From: Saprospiraceae bacterium
Lineage (GTDB): Bacteria > Bacteroidota > Bacteroidia > Chitinophagales > Saprospiraceae
DNA length: 64,000 nucleotides
Direction of reading: 5' to 3'
Assembly: GCA_016714985.1 (NCBI GenBank)
Contig: JADKBS010000013.1
Coordinates: 156,453-220,452, forward strand
How positions within the stretch are numbered: position 1 is the first letter of the stretch; the number at the start of each line of letters is the position of its first letter. The notes beneath the pieces were generated by a model. That model was not told where the DNA came from. It searched no databases and saw nothing but the letters and a program-made list of their open reading frames with translations. The translations under genes were made by a program, and so were the position numbers. Of this stretch, positions 9,199 through 16,915 are shown piece by piece.

Positions 9199-9788
9199 GC
9201 TTGTTCCCCTATTGGCAGTAACCTGAAAGACCTCCGGTGTTCTGATGTCGGCCCATGCTGGCGTATAGCCTCTCGATGTTCCGCTGTAGGATAGCCTTTG
9301 TTCTTTTCCCAACCATATTGCGGGTAATGCACGGCAAGCGTTTCCATGTACTCATCCCGGTAGGTTTTTGCCAGGATGGATGCTGCGGCAATGCTCATGA
9401 AACGCCCATCGCCTTTCACCATGCAGTGGTGCGGGATACCGGGGTAGGGCTTGAAGCGGTTGCCGTCGATCAGCAGGCTGGTAGGTGTGAGCTTCAATTG
9501 GCGCACAGCCCGATGCATCCCCTCCACGCTGGCCCAAAGTATGTTCAGTTGGTCAATTTCAGATGGGGAAAGGCTGACGACCGACCATGCGAGCGCCTCC
9601 CGCTCGATGATGGGGCGCAGTTCTAACCGCTGGTTTTCAGTCAGTTGCTTGGAGTCGTTAAGAAACGGGTGGGAAAAATCCACGGGCAGGATGACAGCTG
9701 CTGCAAACACAGGGCCTGCGAGGCAGCCCCGGCCTGCTTCGTCGCAGCCGGCTTCGGTTTCGGATTCGTTGTGGAAGGGGAGCAGCAT
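9186..9788 (-). CDS. rnhB: Ribonuclease HII
   Basis: A 200-residue enzyme that removes ribonucleotides from DNA and RNA from RNA-DNA hybrids. The signature GCDEAGRGCLAGPV (Asp16, Glu17) is intact, followed by LLIDGN with the third acid and SILAKTYRDEYM with the fourth. The length is normal. It begins 18 bases after the end of the Rpn-like gene upstream, so the two may share a transcript, and its 3' end overlaps that of PBP1A. Confidence 0.95.
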   Translation of the reverse strand: MLLPFHNESETEAGCDEAGRGCLAGPVFAAAVILPVDFSHPFLNDSKQLTENQRLELRPIIEREALAWSVVSLSPSEIDQLNILWASVEGMHRAVRQLKLTPTSLLIDGNRFKPYPGIPHHCMVKGDGRFMSIAAASILAKTYRDEYMETLAVHYPQYGWEKNKGYPTAEHREAIRQHGPTSEHRRSFRLLPIGEQAQLF

Positions 9789-9805
9789 GGTAATGCCAGG
9801 CAGCT

Positions 9806-10840
9806 TTATTTCAGTGAATCCTTGATGACCTGCACCAATTGCGGCGCTACCCCAAGTTTTTTGGCAACCGACCTGACGGACGCCCTTGGGGTTTTCAGCA
9901 GTTCAGTTATTGCTGGCTCTTTTTCCATTTGCTTTTTGATTTCAAGCACGAACGCTTCAGTAACGCTGAGCAACTCGGCTATTACTCGGCTTTCAAAGCC
10001 TTTTTTAACCATGTTGCGGATACCGAGCACCGCATGTAGCAGCTTACCTGCTTCCATGCCTTTTTCCATGCCTTTTTCCATGCCTTTTTCCATGCCTTTC
10101 TCCATGCCCTGCTCTATACCCATGATAAAGGCATCGTCTTGTTGGATTGCTTTTACGAATTCTTCTGAAATGACCATGTTTCTTACGGATTTTACGGTTT
10201 CCTCGTGCAAGTTACGAAGGAAAGAAAGAATTTTCAATTGGTTGATGAATTTTCTCAATGCTCCAGAATCGCCCTTGAGCATGACCAACCTTTCAAGAAT
10301 GAGCCGTACCAATTGCTCGCCGTTAAGTTCCTCTGGGTTGGCCAGAATGCTCATGACCACCTCCTCCGGAACATCGGAATAAAGGAATTCCTTGTAGCTG
10401 ATTTCACCCAAACAATAAACCGGGTAGTTGAGTTTTAGGCCAAAAAATGAGACCTCGCCCTTGATGTTTTTAGGTCTGCCACTGAGCAAATAAACCATGC
10501 GAAGGTCAATTGGCAGCCGGAACTTTAGGTGTTCCGCTGCCACATAATAGAGCGACTTGGCATCTGTTCCCTTTTCGTCTTTGGCTTCCAACTCTATTTG
10601 AAGAATGCAGCCATCGGGGTGGTCAGGAGTAAACACTTTTTTCAAGAAATCTGGTTCAGCCTCTTTAGTGGTCTGCACCCTGACCTCAGGAAGGTTCTCC
10701 ATCCGCAGCACGTTGATTTTCAGCACCTTGCGTATTAGGGCTGGCAAGAGCGACTGCAGGTTTTCCTTGAATACCTTATCGTATTTGTTGGCCTCGGTCT
10801 TTGTTAGTAGGTGGCTGGGTTTCTTTGTCTTGCTTCTCAT
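9806..10840 (-). CDS. Rpn-family PD-(D/E)XK nuclease / putative transposase-type protein
   Basis: A 344-residue protein from ATG 10840; the TTG at 10867 would overlap the upstream gene and is less likely. The N-terminal domain (about 20-140) resembles the recombination-promoting nuclease family, with PDGCILQIELEAKDEKG giving an acidic D...ExK-type site. The middle contains GMEKGMEKGMEKGMEKGMEAG-like tetrapeptide repeats, a hallmark of this family, encoded by 12-base direct repeats. The C-terminus (PRASVRSVAKKLGV) looks like a small helix-turn-helix. Such genes are often mobile or repeated in genomes. Function here unknown; nuclease activity is inferred from the family. Confidence 0.75.
   Translation of the reverse strand: MRSKTKKPSHLLTKTEANKYDKVFKENLQSLLPALIRKVLKINVLRMENLPEVRVQTTKEAEPDFLKKVFTPDHPDGCILQIELEAKDEKGTDAKSLYYVAAEHLKFRLPIDLRMVYLLSGRPKNIKGEVSFFGLKLNYPVYCLGEISYKEFLYSDVPEEVVMSILANPEELNGEQLVRLILERLVMLKGDSGALRKFINQLKILSFLRNLHEETVKSVRNMVISEEFVKAIQQDDAFIMGIEQGMEKGMEKGMEKGMEKGMEAGKLLHAVLGIRNMVKKGFESRVIAELLSVTEAFVLEIKKQMEKEPAITELLKTPRASVRSVAKKLGVAPQLVQVIKDSLK
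10057..10113 (-). repeat. 12-base direct repeats in the Rpn-like gene
   Basis: The unit CATGCCTTTTTC is repeated about four to five times in tandem, encoding Gly-Met-Glu-Lys units. Copy number changes would keep the frame, so the protein linker can lengthen or shorten by slippage. Confidence 0.85.
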
Positions 10841-10859
10841 AACTGTTAAGAGTTTGTAG

Positions 10860-11537
10860 TCAGTCAATCGCCTTCGCTTCGCTGCAATAAATTATCCCTG
10901 CCGCCAGCTTGTAATACTTCCCTTCAAATGGAACACCAAGCGAAACGGCGATATAGGAAGTCGTTCCTTTCAGGGATTCAAGCCCCTCCTGCATCTTGTC
11001 ATAGAAATTCACATCGGTCATGGGGAGGTCGTAATGGGCATCCCCCAGCCGGAACTTCACCCTCGGCTTCGTATTATAGGGCGTGGTGAAATAGGGCTGC
11101 ACCTCCTTTGGTTTTACCAGCACCAACGACCTGCCAACCGTGGCAGCCTCTTCTTCGGACAGGCAACGGCCTGTATTTCCGAAAAGCGTATCTGATTGAC
11201 TTTCAACAAGTTGGTCGAGGTGTTGCACGGAAAGTGTTGCCGGACGGACTTTGGCAATGCTGCCCATATAGAACAGGCAGTTCTCCGTTTGGTACTCGTT
11301 GGGACAGTGCCTGATGAGGTCAAAGGAAATGATGTCGCCCACGGAAATGTCCTTGACGAGGTTGGTGGGAACCTGCCCATGTTCGGCATCCGACACGGGC
11401 CTGAGCCACCTGGGGCTACCCGCTTGTTTCACAAAATGGAAATGAGCTTGAGCATCGAGCATGAGCTGTACGCCAGCGATGCAGCGCTCGCCATACTTCT
11501 TGGAGTTGGCAAGGCATAGGAGGTAAGTTTTCGACAT
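10860..11537 (-). CDS. Dual OB-fold domain protein
   Basis: A 225-residue protein starting MSKTYLLCLANSKKYGERCIAG. The C(x)ANS.K and later W.RPVS..HG segments match what I know as the dual-OB-containing domain, found in bacteria beside DUF488 genes. Two beta-rich halves are visible. It sits directly in front of the Rpn-like gene and behind two DUF488 genes on the same strand, so the four form a likely operon. OB folds usually bind nucleic acid; the actual role is unknown. Confidence 0.6.
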   Translation of the reverse strand: MSKTYLLCLANSKKYGERCIAGVQLMLDAQAHFHFVKQAGSPRWLRPVSDAEHGQVPTNLVKDISVGDIISFDLIRHCPNEYQTENCLFYMGSIAKVRPATLSVQHLDQLVESQSDTLFGNTGRCLSEEEAATVGRSLVLVKPKEVQPYFTTPYNTKPRVKFRLGDAHYDLPMTDVNFYDKMQEGLESLKGTTSYIAVSLGVPFEGKYYKLAAGIIYCSEAKAID

Positions 11538-11551
11538 AGTAGTTGTGTTTA

Positions 11552-11588
11552 GAAATTGGAAATTGGGGAATTTGGAAATTGGGGCTAT
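11552..11588. repeat. Period-7 spacer repeat (GAAATTG type)
   Basis: The spacer between the dual-OB gene and the first DUF488 gene reads GAAATTG-GAAATTG-GGGAATT-TGGAAATTGGGG, a degenerate heptamer array of the class seen at many spacers in this window. Confidence 0.6.
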
Positions 11589-12028
11589 TTTACCAAATGA
11601 ACGATTTCAATATCGTTGAAACGGTGCTGGAAATACTCTGCCAGCAACCGTCTGTGGCATTTTTCGGGGCCGTGCTCGCTGCACAAGAGGCAATGTTGGT
11701 GCAATTGTTCGGGGTTGACCTTGCTTCCGATTTTGCGCATATCAATCAGGTTCAAGTAAGCAGTTTCGTACTCTGCCCAGGTCATTTTCTTGTTGCGGTA
11801 GAGGTCCAGCAGTTCCTTCGTCGGCGCAAAATCGAGGTTGTGCTCGTAGCCCATCCCGCCTATTTCCCCCAAAAAAAACTTCAGGTCGCTGCCCTTTGCA
11901 TAGCCCGCCAATTGCGAGGCATTGCTGATTCGGGAGTCAATGACCGTACTGACCCCATTGTTGCGGAGCAAGCCAAAAAACTGGCTGGCGCTCTTGCCCG
12001 TGAAACCGATGGTGAAGAGTTTTATCAT
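11585..12028 (-). CDS. DUF488 family protein (short form)
   Basis: A 147-residue protein with the DUF488 pattern: TIGFTGKS at the N-terminus, VIDSRIS, a central YRNKKMTWAEYE segment, then CLLCSEHGPEKCHRRLLAEY with the conserved Cys/His near the C-terminus. The family is of unknown biochemical function and has been proposed to act on nucleic acids. A second DUF488 protein lies upstream, and a dual-OB protein downstream, all on one strand. Confidence 0.85.
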   Translation of the reverse strand: MIKLFTIGFTGKSASQFFGLLRNNGVSTVIDSRISNASQLAGYAKGSDLKFFLGEIGGMGYEHNLDFAPTKELLDLYRNKKMTWAEYETAYLNLIDMRKIGSKVNPEQLHQHCLLCSEHGPEKCHRRLLAEYFQHRFNDIEIVHLVK

Positions 12029-12150
12029 GTGTTTAGTGAATGATGCATGATGAATTTACAAGGCACTGATTTTCGAGCATTTGAAAATCAAAATAGCCTC
12101 AAATATTTTTTCAATTTCACTTGTGTGATTGATGGATATTGAAGCGGTGT

Positions 12151-12783
12151 TCAAGCACCGCTGTCGTCCGTAGCTTCTTTTTTAGGCGACCACCCGACCA
12201 ATTGGTTGTGTAGCCGGTAAGCCGCCCGCACTTGGTCATCCTTGCTGATGTTGGGTTCAAAAATCGTGGGTTGCGGTAGCTTTTTTGCAAATTTCTTGAG
12301 GAGTTCCTGTTCTAATTCTGGGTGCGGCACGGTTTCTCCATCCTTGTAGATATGCACCACCTCGAAGCCATGCTCCACCAAATAGCCGGAAATCATGGAA
12401 AATCGATGGCACTCCAACGGCTCGGCTTCGGCGCACATCAGGGCTGGGAAGTACCCTTTTTCCACTCCTTGCCGGAGCCGCTCCACGCCCATCTTGAAAT
12501 CGTCGGTGGCTTGTACTTTTTCAAAATCCACCTTGCCGGCATCGTCTTGCAGCTTGGGATTGGTATGCCGTGCACCAAATTCCTTCCCGAAATGCAGGTA
12601 AAGAATGTCGTTTTCCTTTAGGAACTCGGCCAATACGGGCTTGTTGTACTGCGGGTTGTACTGGCTGGCGGGGGTGCTTCGCACGTCCACCACGCAGTCA
12701 ATGCCGTGTAGTTGGAGCAACCGGAGAAAGTCCTCGGCAGGGAGGTTGGAGTGGCCGATGGTATGGATGGTGGGCTTGGGCAT
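12151..12783 (-). CDS. DUF488 family protein (long form)
   Basis: A 210-residue protein from ATG 12783 (a longer frame reaches 12831 but the family start TIHTIGHSN follows directly on this Met). Motifs: TIGHSNLPAEDFLRLL, VVDVRSTPASQYNPQYN, LMCAEAEPLECHRF. It differs from the downstream paralogue by the VRS/P and C.E..P..CHR form, so the two are distinct subfamilies kept side by side rather than a recent duplication. The spacer to the next gene (12029-12150) is empty. Confidence 0.88.
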   Translation of the reverse strand: MPKPTIHTIGHSNLPAEDFLRLLQLHGIDCVVDVRSTPASQYNPQYNKPVLAEFLKENDILYLHFGKEFGARHTNPKLQDDAGKVDFEKVQATDDFKMGVERLRQGVEKGYFPALMCAEAEPLECHRFSMISGYLVEHGFEVVHIYKDGETVPHPELEQELLKKFAKKLPQPTIFEPNISKDDQVRAAYRLHNQLVGWSPKKEATDDSGA

Positions 12784-12872
12784 GTGCAGTTTTCTGTGCG
12801 CATTGTGCGAGGTCAAAAATAGCACAGGCATTGGTTTTTCAATGCGGTTTGTTCAAAAAAAGATTAAAACTG

Positions 12873-14210
12873 CTATTCTGAAAATATCCGCCCCTCTTTT
12901 TCAAACTCCCTTTTGATGCCATCCAAAACATACTGGAAAGGGAGCGACCTATCGCCGTTTGCCAAGCATTTCAAGCTGGCGTACTGCACCACATTAATGA
13001 TATGGCCGCCTGAAATCTCGAACCGGCTGGCCAATTGTGGTATGTTTTCGGAAAGGCCGTTTTTCGCATTTATCAATTGCGTCGGAATGCAGCGTCGCCA
13101 TATTTCTTCCCGCTCTGGCCGCTCCGGCATTGGGAACTTGACGACGGCATTGAACCTGCGCATGAACGCCTCGTCAATGTTCGACTTGAAATTGGAGGCC
13201 AGTATGACCAATCCATTGAACTCTTCCACCCGTTGCAGCAGGTAGCTCACCTCTTGGTTGGCATATTTATCGTGGGCATCCCGCACGTTGGTGCGCTTGC
13301 CAAACAACGAGTCTGCTTCGTCAAAGAAAAGTATCCAATTTTTGTCCTCCGCCTTGTCGAAAAGGGAGGCAAGGTTCTTCTCCGTTTCGCCAATGAACTT
13401 CGAGACGACGGTGGAGAGGTCCACCCGATAGACTTCCCTCCCTGTGTATTTGCCCAAGATGGTGGCCGTCATGGTCTTGCCAGTACCGGGCGGGCCATAA
13501 AACAGCACCCGGTAGCCGGGCTTGAGGCGCTTGGCCATGCCCCAGTCGTGCAGCAGGGTATCGTTGTGCTTTATCCAAGTTTCCAGTTCCTGAATCTGTT
13601 GGCGCAGTTCGGCGGGGAGAATGAGGTCTTCCCAAGTAAGGTTTGTCTCTATTTTCTTTGCTGGGAACTCCGTGCTGAAATGCGGCGGCGACACCTTGCC
13701 CGTGGTGAACAGTTCGACGTAATCCGGCGAAAGGATGATGCGCCCGCTCATCAACGGCTCACCGGGCGGCACGTTTTCGAGCCAAAGGATTTTTTCCTTC
13801 GCAAAAAAATGCTCCGAGCCAAAGAGTTCCTGCACCTCGAACCGTTTTTCAAGGTCGTCACCAGCGAGCAGGAAGAGGGCCGTTTCTCCCGTGGGCAGGA
13901 AGCCCCGGAAGTTCTTGCCACGGGTACCGCCTATTTGGGGGAAGTCGCCAGAGTTGGGGAGGGCGGACTGGATGGTTTGGTCAAAAAAGTGGGGGGAGAG
14001 GTGAGGAGCAAGGGCAATGGAAAAAAGTACTTTTTCGTGTTCTGTCGCTTTGCTTAAACCTGGAATATCCTGAAGTAAATCATCTGGGATATCAATAGAG
14101 GCAACAACCTCAACTATTTTACCGGGTGATGTCAGAATAGACAGATTCGATTCTATCAACAAAGACAAGTTATTTAATAGCTTGGTGTACTTTGAAACAA
14201 AAAATGCCAT
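12873..14210 (-). CDS. eCIS-associated AAA+ ATPase (Afp15-like)
   Basis: A 445-residue ATPase with an N-terminal region of about 200 residues and one AAA+ module: Walker A GPPGTGKT (239-246), Walker B ILFFDEADSLFG (about 293-304), sensor 1 LASN and an arginine-finger MRRF. AAA+ proteins of this kind (Afp15/Pvc15) are a standard part of extracellular contractile injection systems and are thought to help assembly or effector loading from the cytoplasm. It is the last gene of the cluster, 71 bases after the deaminase-type effector, so cargo genes lie between it and the structural genes. Confidence 0.88.
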   Translation of the reverse strand: MAFFVSKYTKLLNNLSLLIESNLSILTSPGKIVEVVASIDIPDDLLQDIPGLSKATEHEKVLFSIALAPHLSPHFFDQTIQSALPNSGDFPQIGGTRGKNFRGFLPTGETALFLLAGDDLEKRFEVQELFGSEHFFAKEKILWLENVPPGEPLMSGRIILSPDYVELFTTGKVSPPHFSTEFPAKKIETNLTWEDLILPAELRQQIQELETWIKHNDTLLHDWGMAKRLKPGYRVLFYGPPGTGKTMTATILGKYTGREVYRVDLSTVVSKFIGETEKNLASLFDKAEDKNWILFFDEADSLFGKRTNVRDAHDKYANQEVSYLLQRVEEFNGLVILASNFKSNIDEAFMRRFNAVVKFPMPERPEREEIWRRCIPTQLINAKNGLSENIPQLASRFEISGGHIINVVQYASLKCLANGDRSLPFQYVLDGIKREFEKEGRIFSE

Positions 14211-14281
14211 ACCAATACATTAAGTTTTATAGAAAATTAGGTTTGTGTGGGTTAGCCTGAAAGAGAGTTGAAATACCCAAT

Positions 14282-16069
14282 CTATTTATCGCCTTTCATT
14301 TTTTCGTTCCAATTATGCCAATGCATCCCCTCGCTCTTGTCTTTCATAGCTCTTTTCTCAATTTCTTCTTTCATAAATTTCTCCCTACCGATTAATTTTA
14401 TCAAATCATTTTCAACTTGCATTAACGACATTGCTACACCTCCAGACCTTAACTTAGTAGTTGCCTCAGTAAACCCATTATCCTTTTGATAGAGGTTTGC
14501 GAAATAAATCTCAAAATCAACAAATATATCTCGATAATGCCAGTCATAAATTCTTGGTGCACACCTCTTGCATGGGCTATTATTTATGGTGATACGCAAG
14601 GTGTGGCTTTCTGAAAAATCTTCATGCCAACCCTTTTCTTCAATGAACTGATTCAACAGTTTCATCATATTGTCCTCCGCATGTTCATTATCAGGTGTAC
14701 TAAAAAACTTAAATACATACTTACTATCAACAACCGCTTCAATCATCGTCTTAAAGTCGGAAATAAAATACCATCTTGCTTCTTCGGCACTAATATTTGT
14801 ACCTTGCAAACCTACTTCTGATGGGGGCATTTTAAAATTGGCTTTCAAATAGTTTTTTATCCCTTGGTATGCCTGATAGGGAGACCACTTAGTATTTTTT
14901 TGTTCAACCAAAGTTATTTGTGCTTCTATCTTTTCTGCATCAATATAATAAAACTCAGCTTTAAGCTCTTTCAATAATCCTTCCCTGTTTTTTTTATATT
15001 CGGAATCGCCGTTTTTGTCCCAATTAATCCATCTCTGAATATTATTTGCAGAGGTTTTTCCAGAAACGCCAGCTTCCCCCTGCTGCACCACATGCGTCAG
15101 CTCGTGCGCCAGCAGCCGCTTGCCCTCCGATGTCTCTGGGTTGTACTTCCCTTTGTTGAAATAAACGTCCCTTCCATTGGTAAATGCCTGCGCCCGTAGT
15201 GCCTCGTTCAAGCCAACCGCCTCGTCGTCGGTGTGCAGTCGTACCCCCCCGAAATCGGCACCGATGCCAGACTCCATCTCTTGGCGGGTTTTGCCAGAGA
15301 GCGGCCTACCCTTCCCTTTGGAGTCTTTGAGCCGGGATGAAATGGGAGCAGCGGCAGGGCCATTGCTGGCCGCTTTTGCTTGAACGGGCTCCTCCTCCTC
15401 AGCACCCTTTTTCTGAACGGCCTCCTCCTCTTCTTTTGGGGCGTCCATCTTCTGGACAGGCTCCTCTTCCTCCTCCGGGGCGTCCATCTTCTGAACAGGT
15501 TCTTCCTCTTCCTTAGGGGCGTCCATTTTTTGTACAGGTTCCTCTTCCTCTTTCGGGGCATCCATCTTCTGGACAGGTTCCTCCTCCTTCGGAGCGTCCA
15601 TTTTTTGAACAGGTTCTTCCTCCTCTTTCGGGGCGTCCATCTTCTGAACAGGCTCCTCTTCCTCCTTCGGGGCGTCCATCTTTTGTACGGCCTCCTCTTC
15701 TTCCGGTTTTTCCTGAATGGTTTTGTCCTCCTCCATTCGACCCTCTGCTGTGCCGAACTTCTCATCTTTTTCTGGTGAGGCCAAAGTTGCCCGTTGGATG
15801 CCCTTGCCTTTTTGCTGGACACCCGGCGCTGCAGCAGGTCGGTTCACCACAGCATCAGCAACGGCGTCGGCCTCTTGCTCGTACTTGTCGCCGGGCTGGC
15901 CGATGGCCAATTTGGCCTGTACCGGCCCGGCTTTGGTATTGAAGAATGGCTCCGGTTTTTGCTGCACGGGCACATCGTTCGCCTTGGTGAAAAATGGCGA
16001 CTGCTGCTGCTGTTGCTCCTCATTTGAATGGGGATTGCGGTGGCGGCGGGAGCGGGGATTGCTTTTCAT
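14282..16069 (-). CDS. DUF4157 protein with C-terminal deaminase-like toxin domain (eCIS cargo)
   Basis: A 595-residue probable eCIS effector. The N-terminus has the FF.K...VQAKLAIGQPGDKYEQEAD segment usual for DUF4157 proteins, then about seven acidic repeats (VQKMDAPKEEEEP type, roughly residues 124-219), then DUF4157 proper with HELTH at 322-326, a zinc-metallopeptidase-like motif. The C-terminal 250 residues differ: HAE at 463-465 and PCKRC at 499-503 are the zinc and catalytic motifs of the cytidine-deaminase fold, as in polymorphic-toxin deaminases. The DNA becomes much more AT-rich below about 15045, exactly where the C-terminal domain begins, which suggests a swapped toxin tip. Deaminase activity and its target are inferred. 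The start codon overlaps the ParA stop by 4 bases. No immunity gene follows. Confidence 0.75.
   Translation of the reverse strand: MKSNPRSRRHRNPHSNEEQQQQQSPFFTKANDVPVQQKPEPFFNTKAGPVQAKLAIGQPGDKYEQEADAVADAVVNRPAAAPGVQQKGKGIQRATLASPEKDEKFGTAEGRMEEDKTIQEKPEEEEAVQKMDAPKEEEEPVQKMDAPKEEEEPVQKMDAPKEEEPVQKMDAPKEEEEPVQKMDAPKEEEEPVQKMDAPEEEEEPVQKMDAPKEEEEAVQKKGAEEEEPVQAKAASNGPAAAPISSRLKDSKGKGRPLSGKTRQEMESGIGADFGGVRLHTDDEAVGLNEALRAQAFTNGRDVYFNKGKYNPETSEGKRLLAHELTHVVQQGEAGVSGKTSANNIQRWINWDKNGDSEYKKNREGLLKELKAEFYYIDAEKIEAQITLVEQKNTKWSPYQAYQGIKNYLKANFKMPPSEVGLQGTNISAEEARWYFISDFKTMIEAVVDSKYVFKFFSTPDNEHAEDNMMKLLNQFIEEKGWHEDFSESHTLRITINNSPCKRCAPRIYDWHYRDIFVDFEIYFANLYQKDNGFTEATTKLRSGGVAMSLMQVENDLIKLIGREKFMKEEIEKRAMKDKSEGMHWHNWNEKMKGDK
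15413..15700 (-). repeat. In-frame acidic tandem repeats in the deaminase effector
   Basis: About seven units of 12-13 codons encode VQKMDAPKEEEEP, plus a variant VQKKGAEEEEP. One unit is one Glu shorter and one has a Lys to Glu change, as expected from slippage. The tract forms an extended, highly charged linker between the N-terminal segment and DUF4157. Confidence 0.9.
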
Positions 16070-16854
16070 GCGGCTGCGATTTTTTGCAAAAACTCAGTGG
16101 CCAACTGCCGATAATCGGCAGCGCCATTGGCGTTTTTTTGGAACAAAAATATGTCTTTGTTGGCCTCCTGGGCCTTGGCCAGGGCGATGTTGGGTCGGAT
16201 GAAAGCCTCGAACACCCTGCCTTCGTAGTGCTCCAATTGTTGCAAAGCACCCTGTACCTCTCGGTGCATAGTGATGCGTGGGTCGTGCTTGATGAGTACA
16301 AAGCCGTACAGTTCGATGGCTGGGTTCAGCTTTTTCTGGATTTTGTCCTGCACGAACTTGAGGAAACTCTTGACCCCATTCAAAGGAAAAAATTCAGACT
16401 GGAGGGGCATCAAGTAGCCATTGCTTGCCACCAGCGCATTCACGGTCAACATACCGATGGATGGCGGGCAGTCAATGAGGATGAACTCAAAGCTGCGCTC
16501 CAATTTCGACAATACTTCTGCCAGAATCAGTTCCCGTCCAAAGATGCTCACCAACTCCAATTCGGCTTGCGCCAACTCCAAACCCGCAGGTGCCAAGGCC
16601 ATGCCCTCCACCTCCTTCAAGATGGTGTTTATATTGACCCCAGTTGCCTCGCCATAGGCTTCGTTTTTCAGCACATGGTAGATGTTCTCTGCCAAGTCAC
16701 CCTCCTTGAAGCCCATCGCCTGCGTGAGGTTGGCCTGCGGGTCGAGGTCGAGCAAAAGCACGGAATGCCCCCGGTCCCGCAGGGCAGCACCGAGATTGAT
16801 GGCCGTGGTCGTCTTGCCAGAGCCGCCTTTTTGTATGGCGATGGAAATTATCAT
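16066..16854 (-). CDS. ParA/Soj-type ATPase in the eCIS cargo island
   Basis: A 262-residue P-loop ATPase from ATG 16854; the longer frame to 16959 runs through repeats and overlaps the upstream gene. The deviant Walker A KGGSGKTTT (9-17), LLLDLDPQANLT and DCPPSIGMLT are typical of ParA, which forms ATP-dependent patterns on the nucleoid or membrane to place plasmids or large complexes. No ParB-type partner or origin-like sequence is present, so a chromosome or plasmid partition role is unlikely; positioning of the injection particles or their cargo is an inference from context. It overlaps the deaminase effector by 4 bases (ATGA), implying coupled translation. Confidence 0.88.
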   Translation of the reverse strand: MIISIAIQKGGSGKTTTAINLGAALRDRGHSVLLLDLDPQANLTQAMGFKEGDLAENIYHVLKNEAYGEATGVNINTILKEVEGMALAPAGLELAQAELELVSIFGRELILAEVLSKLERSFEFILIDCPPSIGMLTVNALVASNGYLMPLQSEFFPLNGVKSFLKFVQDKIQKKLNPAIELYGFVLIKHDPRITMHREVQGALQQLEHYEGRVFEAFIRPNIALAKAQEANKDIFLFQKNANGAADYRQLATEFLQKIAAA

Positions 16855-16855
16855 C

Positions 16856-16892
16856 AGATAATGATGAATGATGAATGATAAATGATGAATTG
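16856..16892. repeat. Period-7 spacer repeat (ATGATGA type)
   Basis: Upstream of the ParA start the spacer reads ATGATGA-ATGATGA-ATGATAA-ATGATGA-ATT. Seven-base period with small changes. A shorter stretch of the same type lies at 12039-12052. Confidence 0.65.
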
Positions 16893-16915
16893 CGGCGCAG
16901 CACCTAACATCCAAA

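Noticed and set aside
16066..16854. Plasmid-type partition locus around ParA
   Set aside because: No ParB gene, no iterated parS-like sites and no replication gene; the neighbours are eCIS cargo genes.
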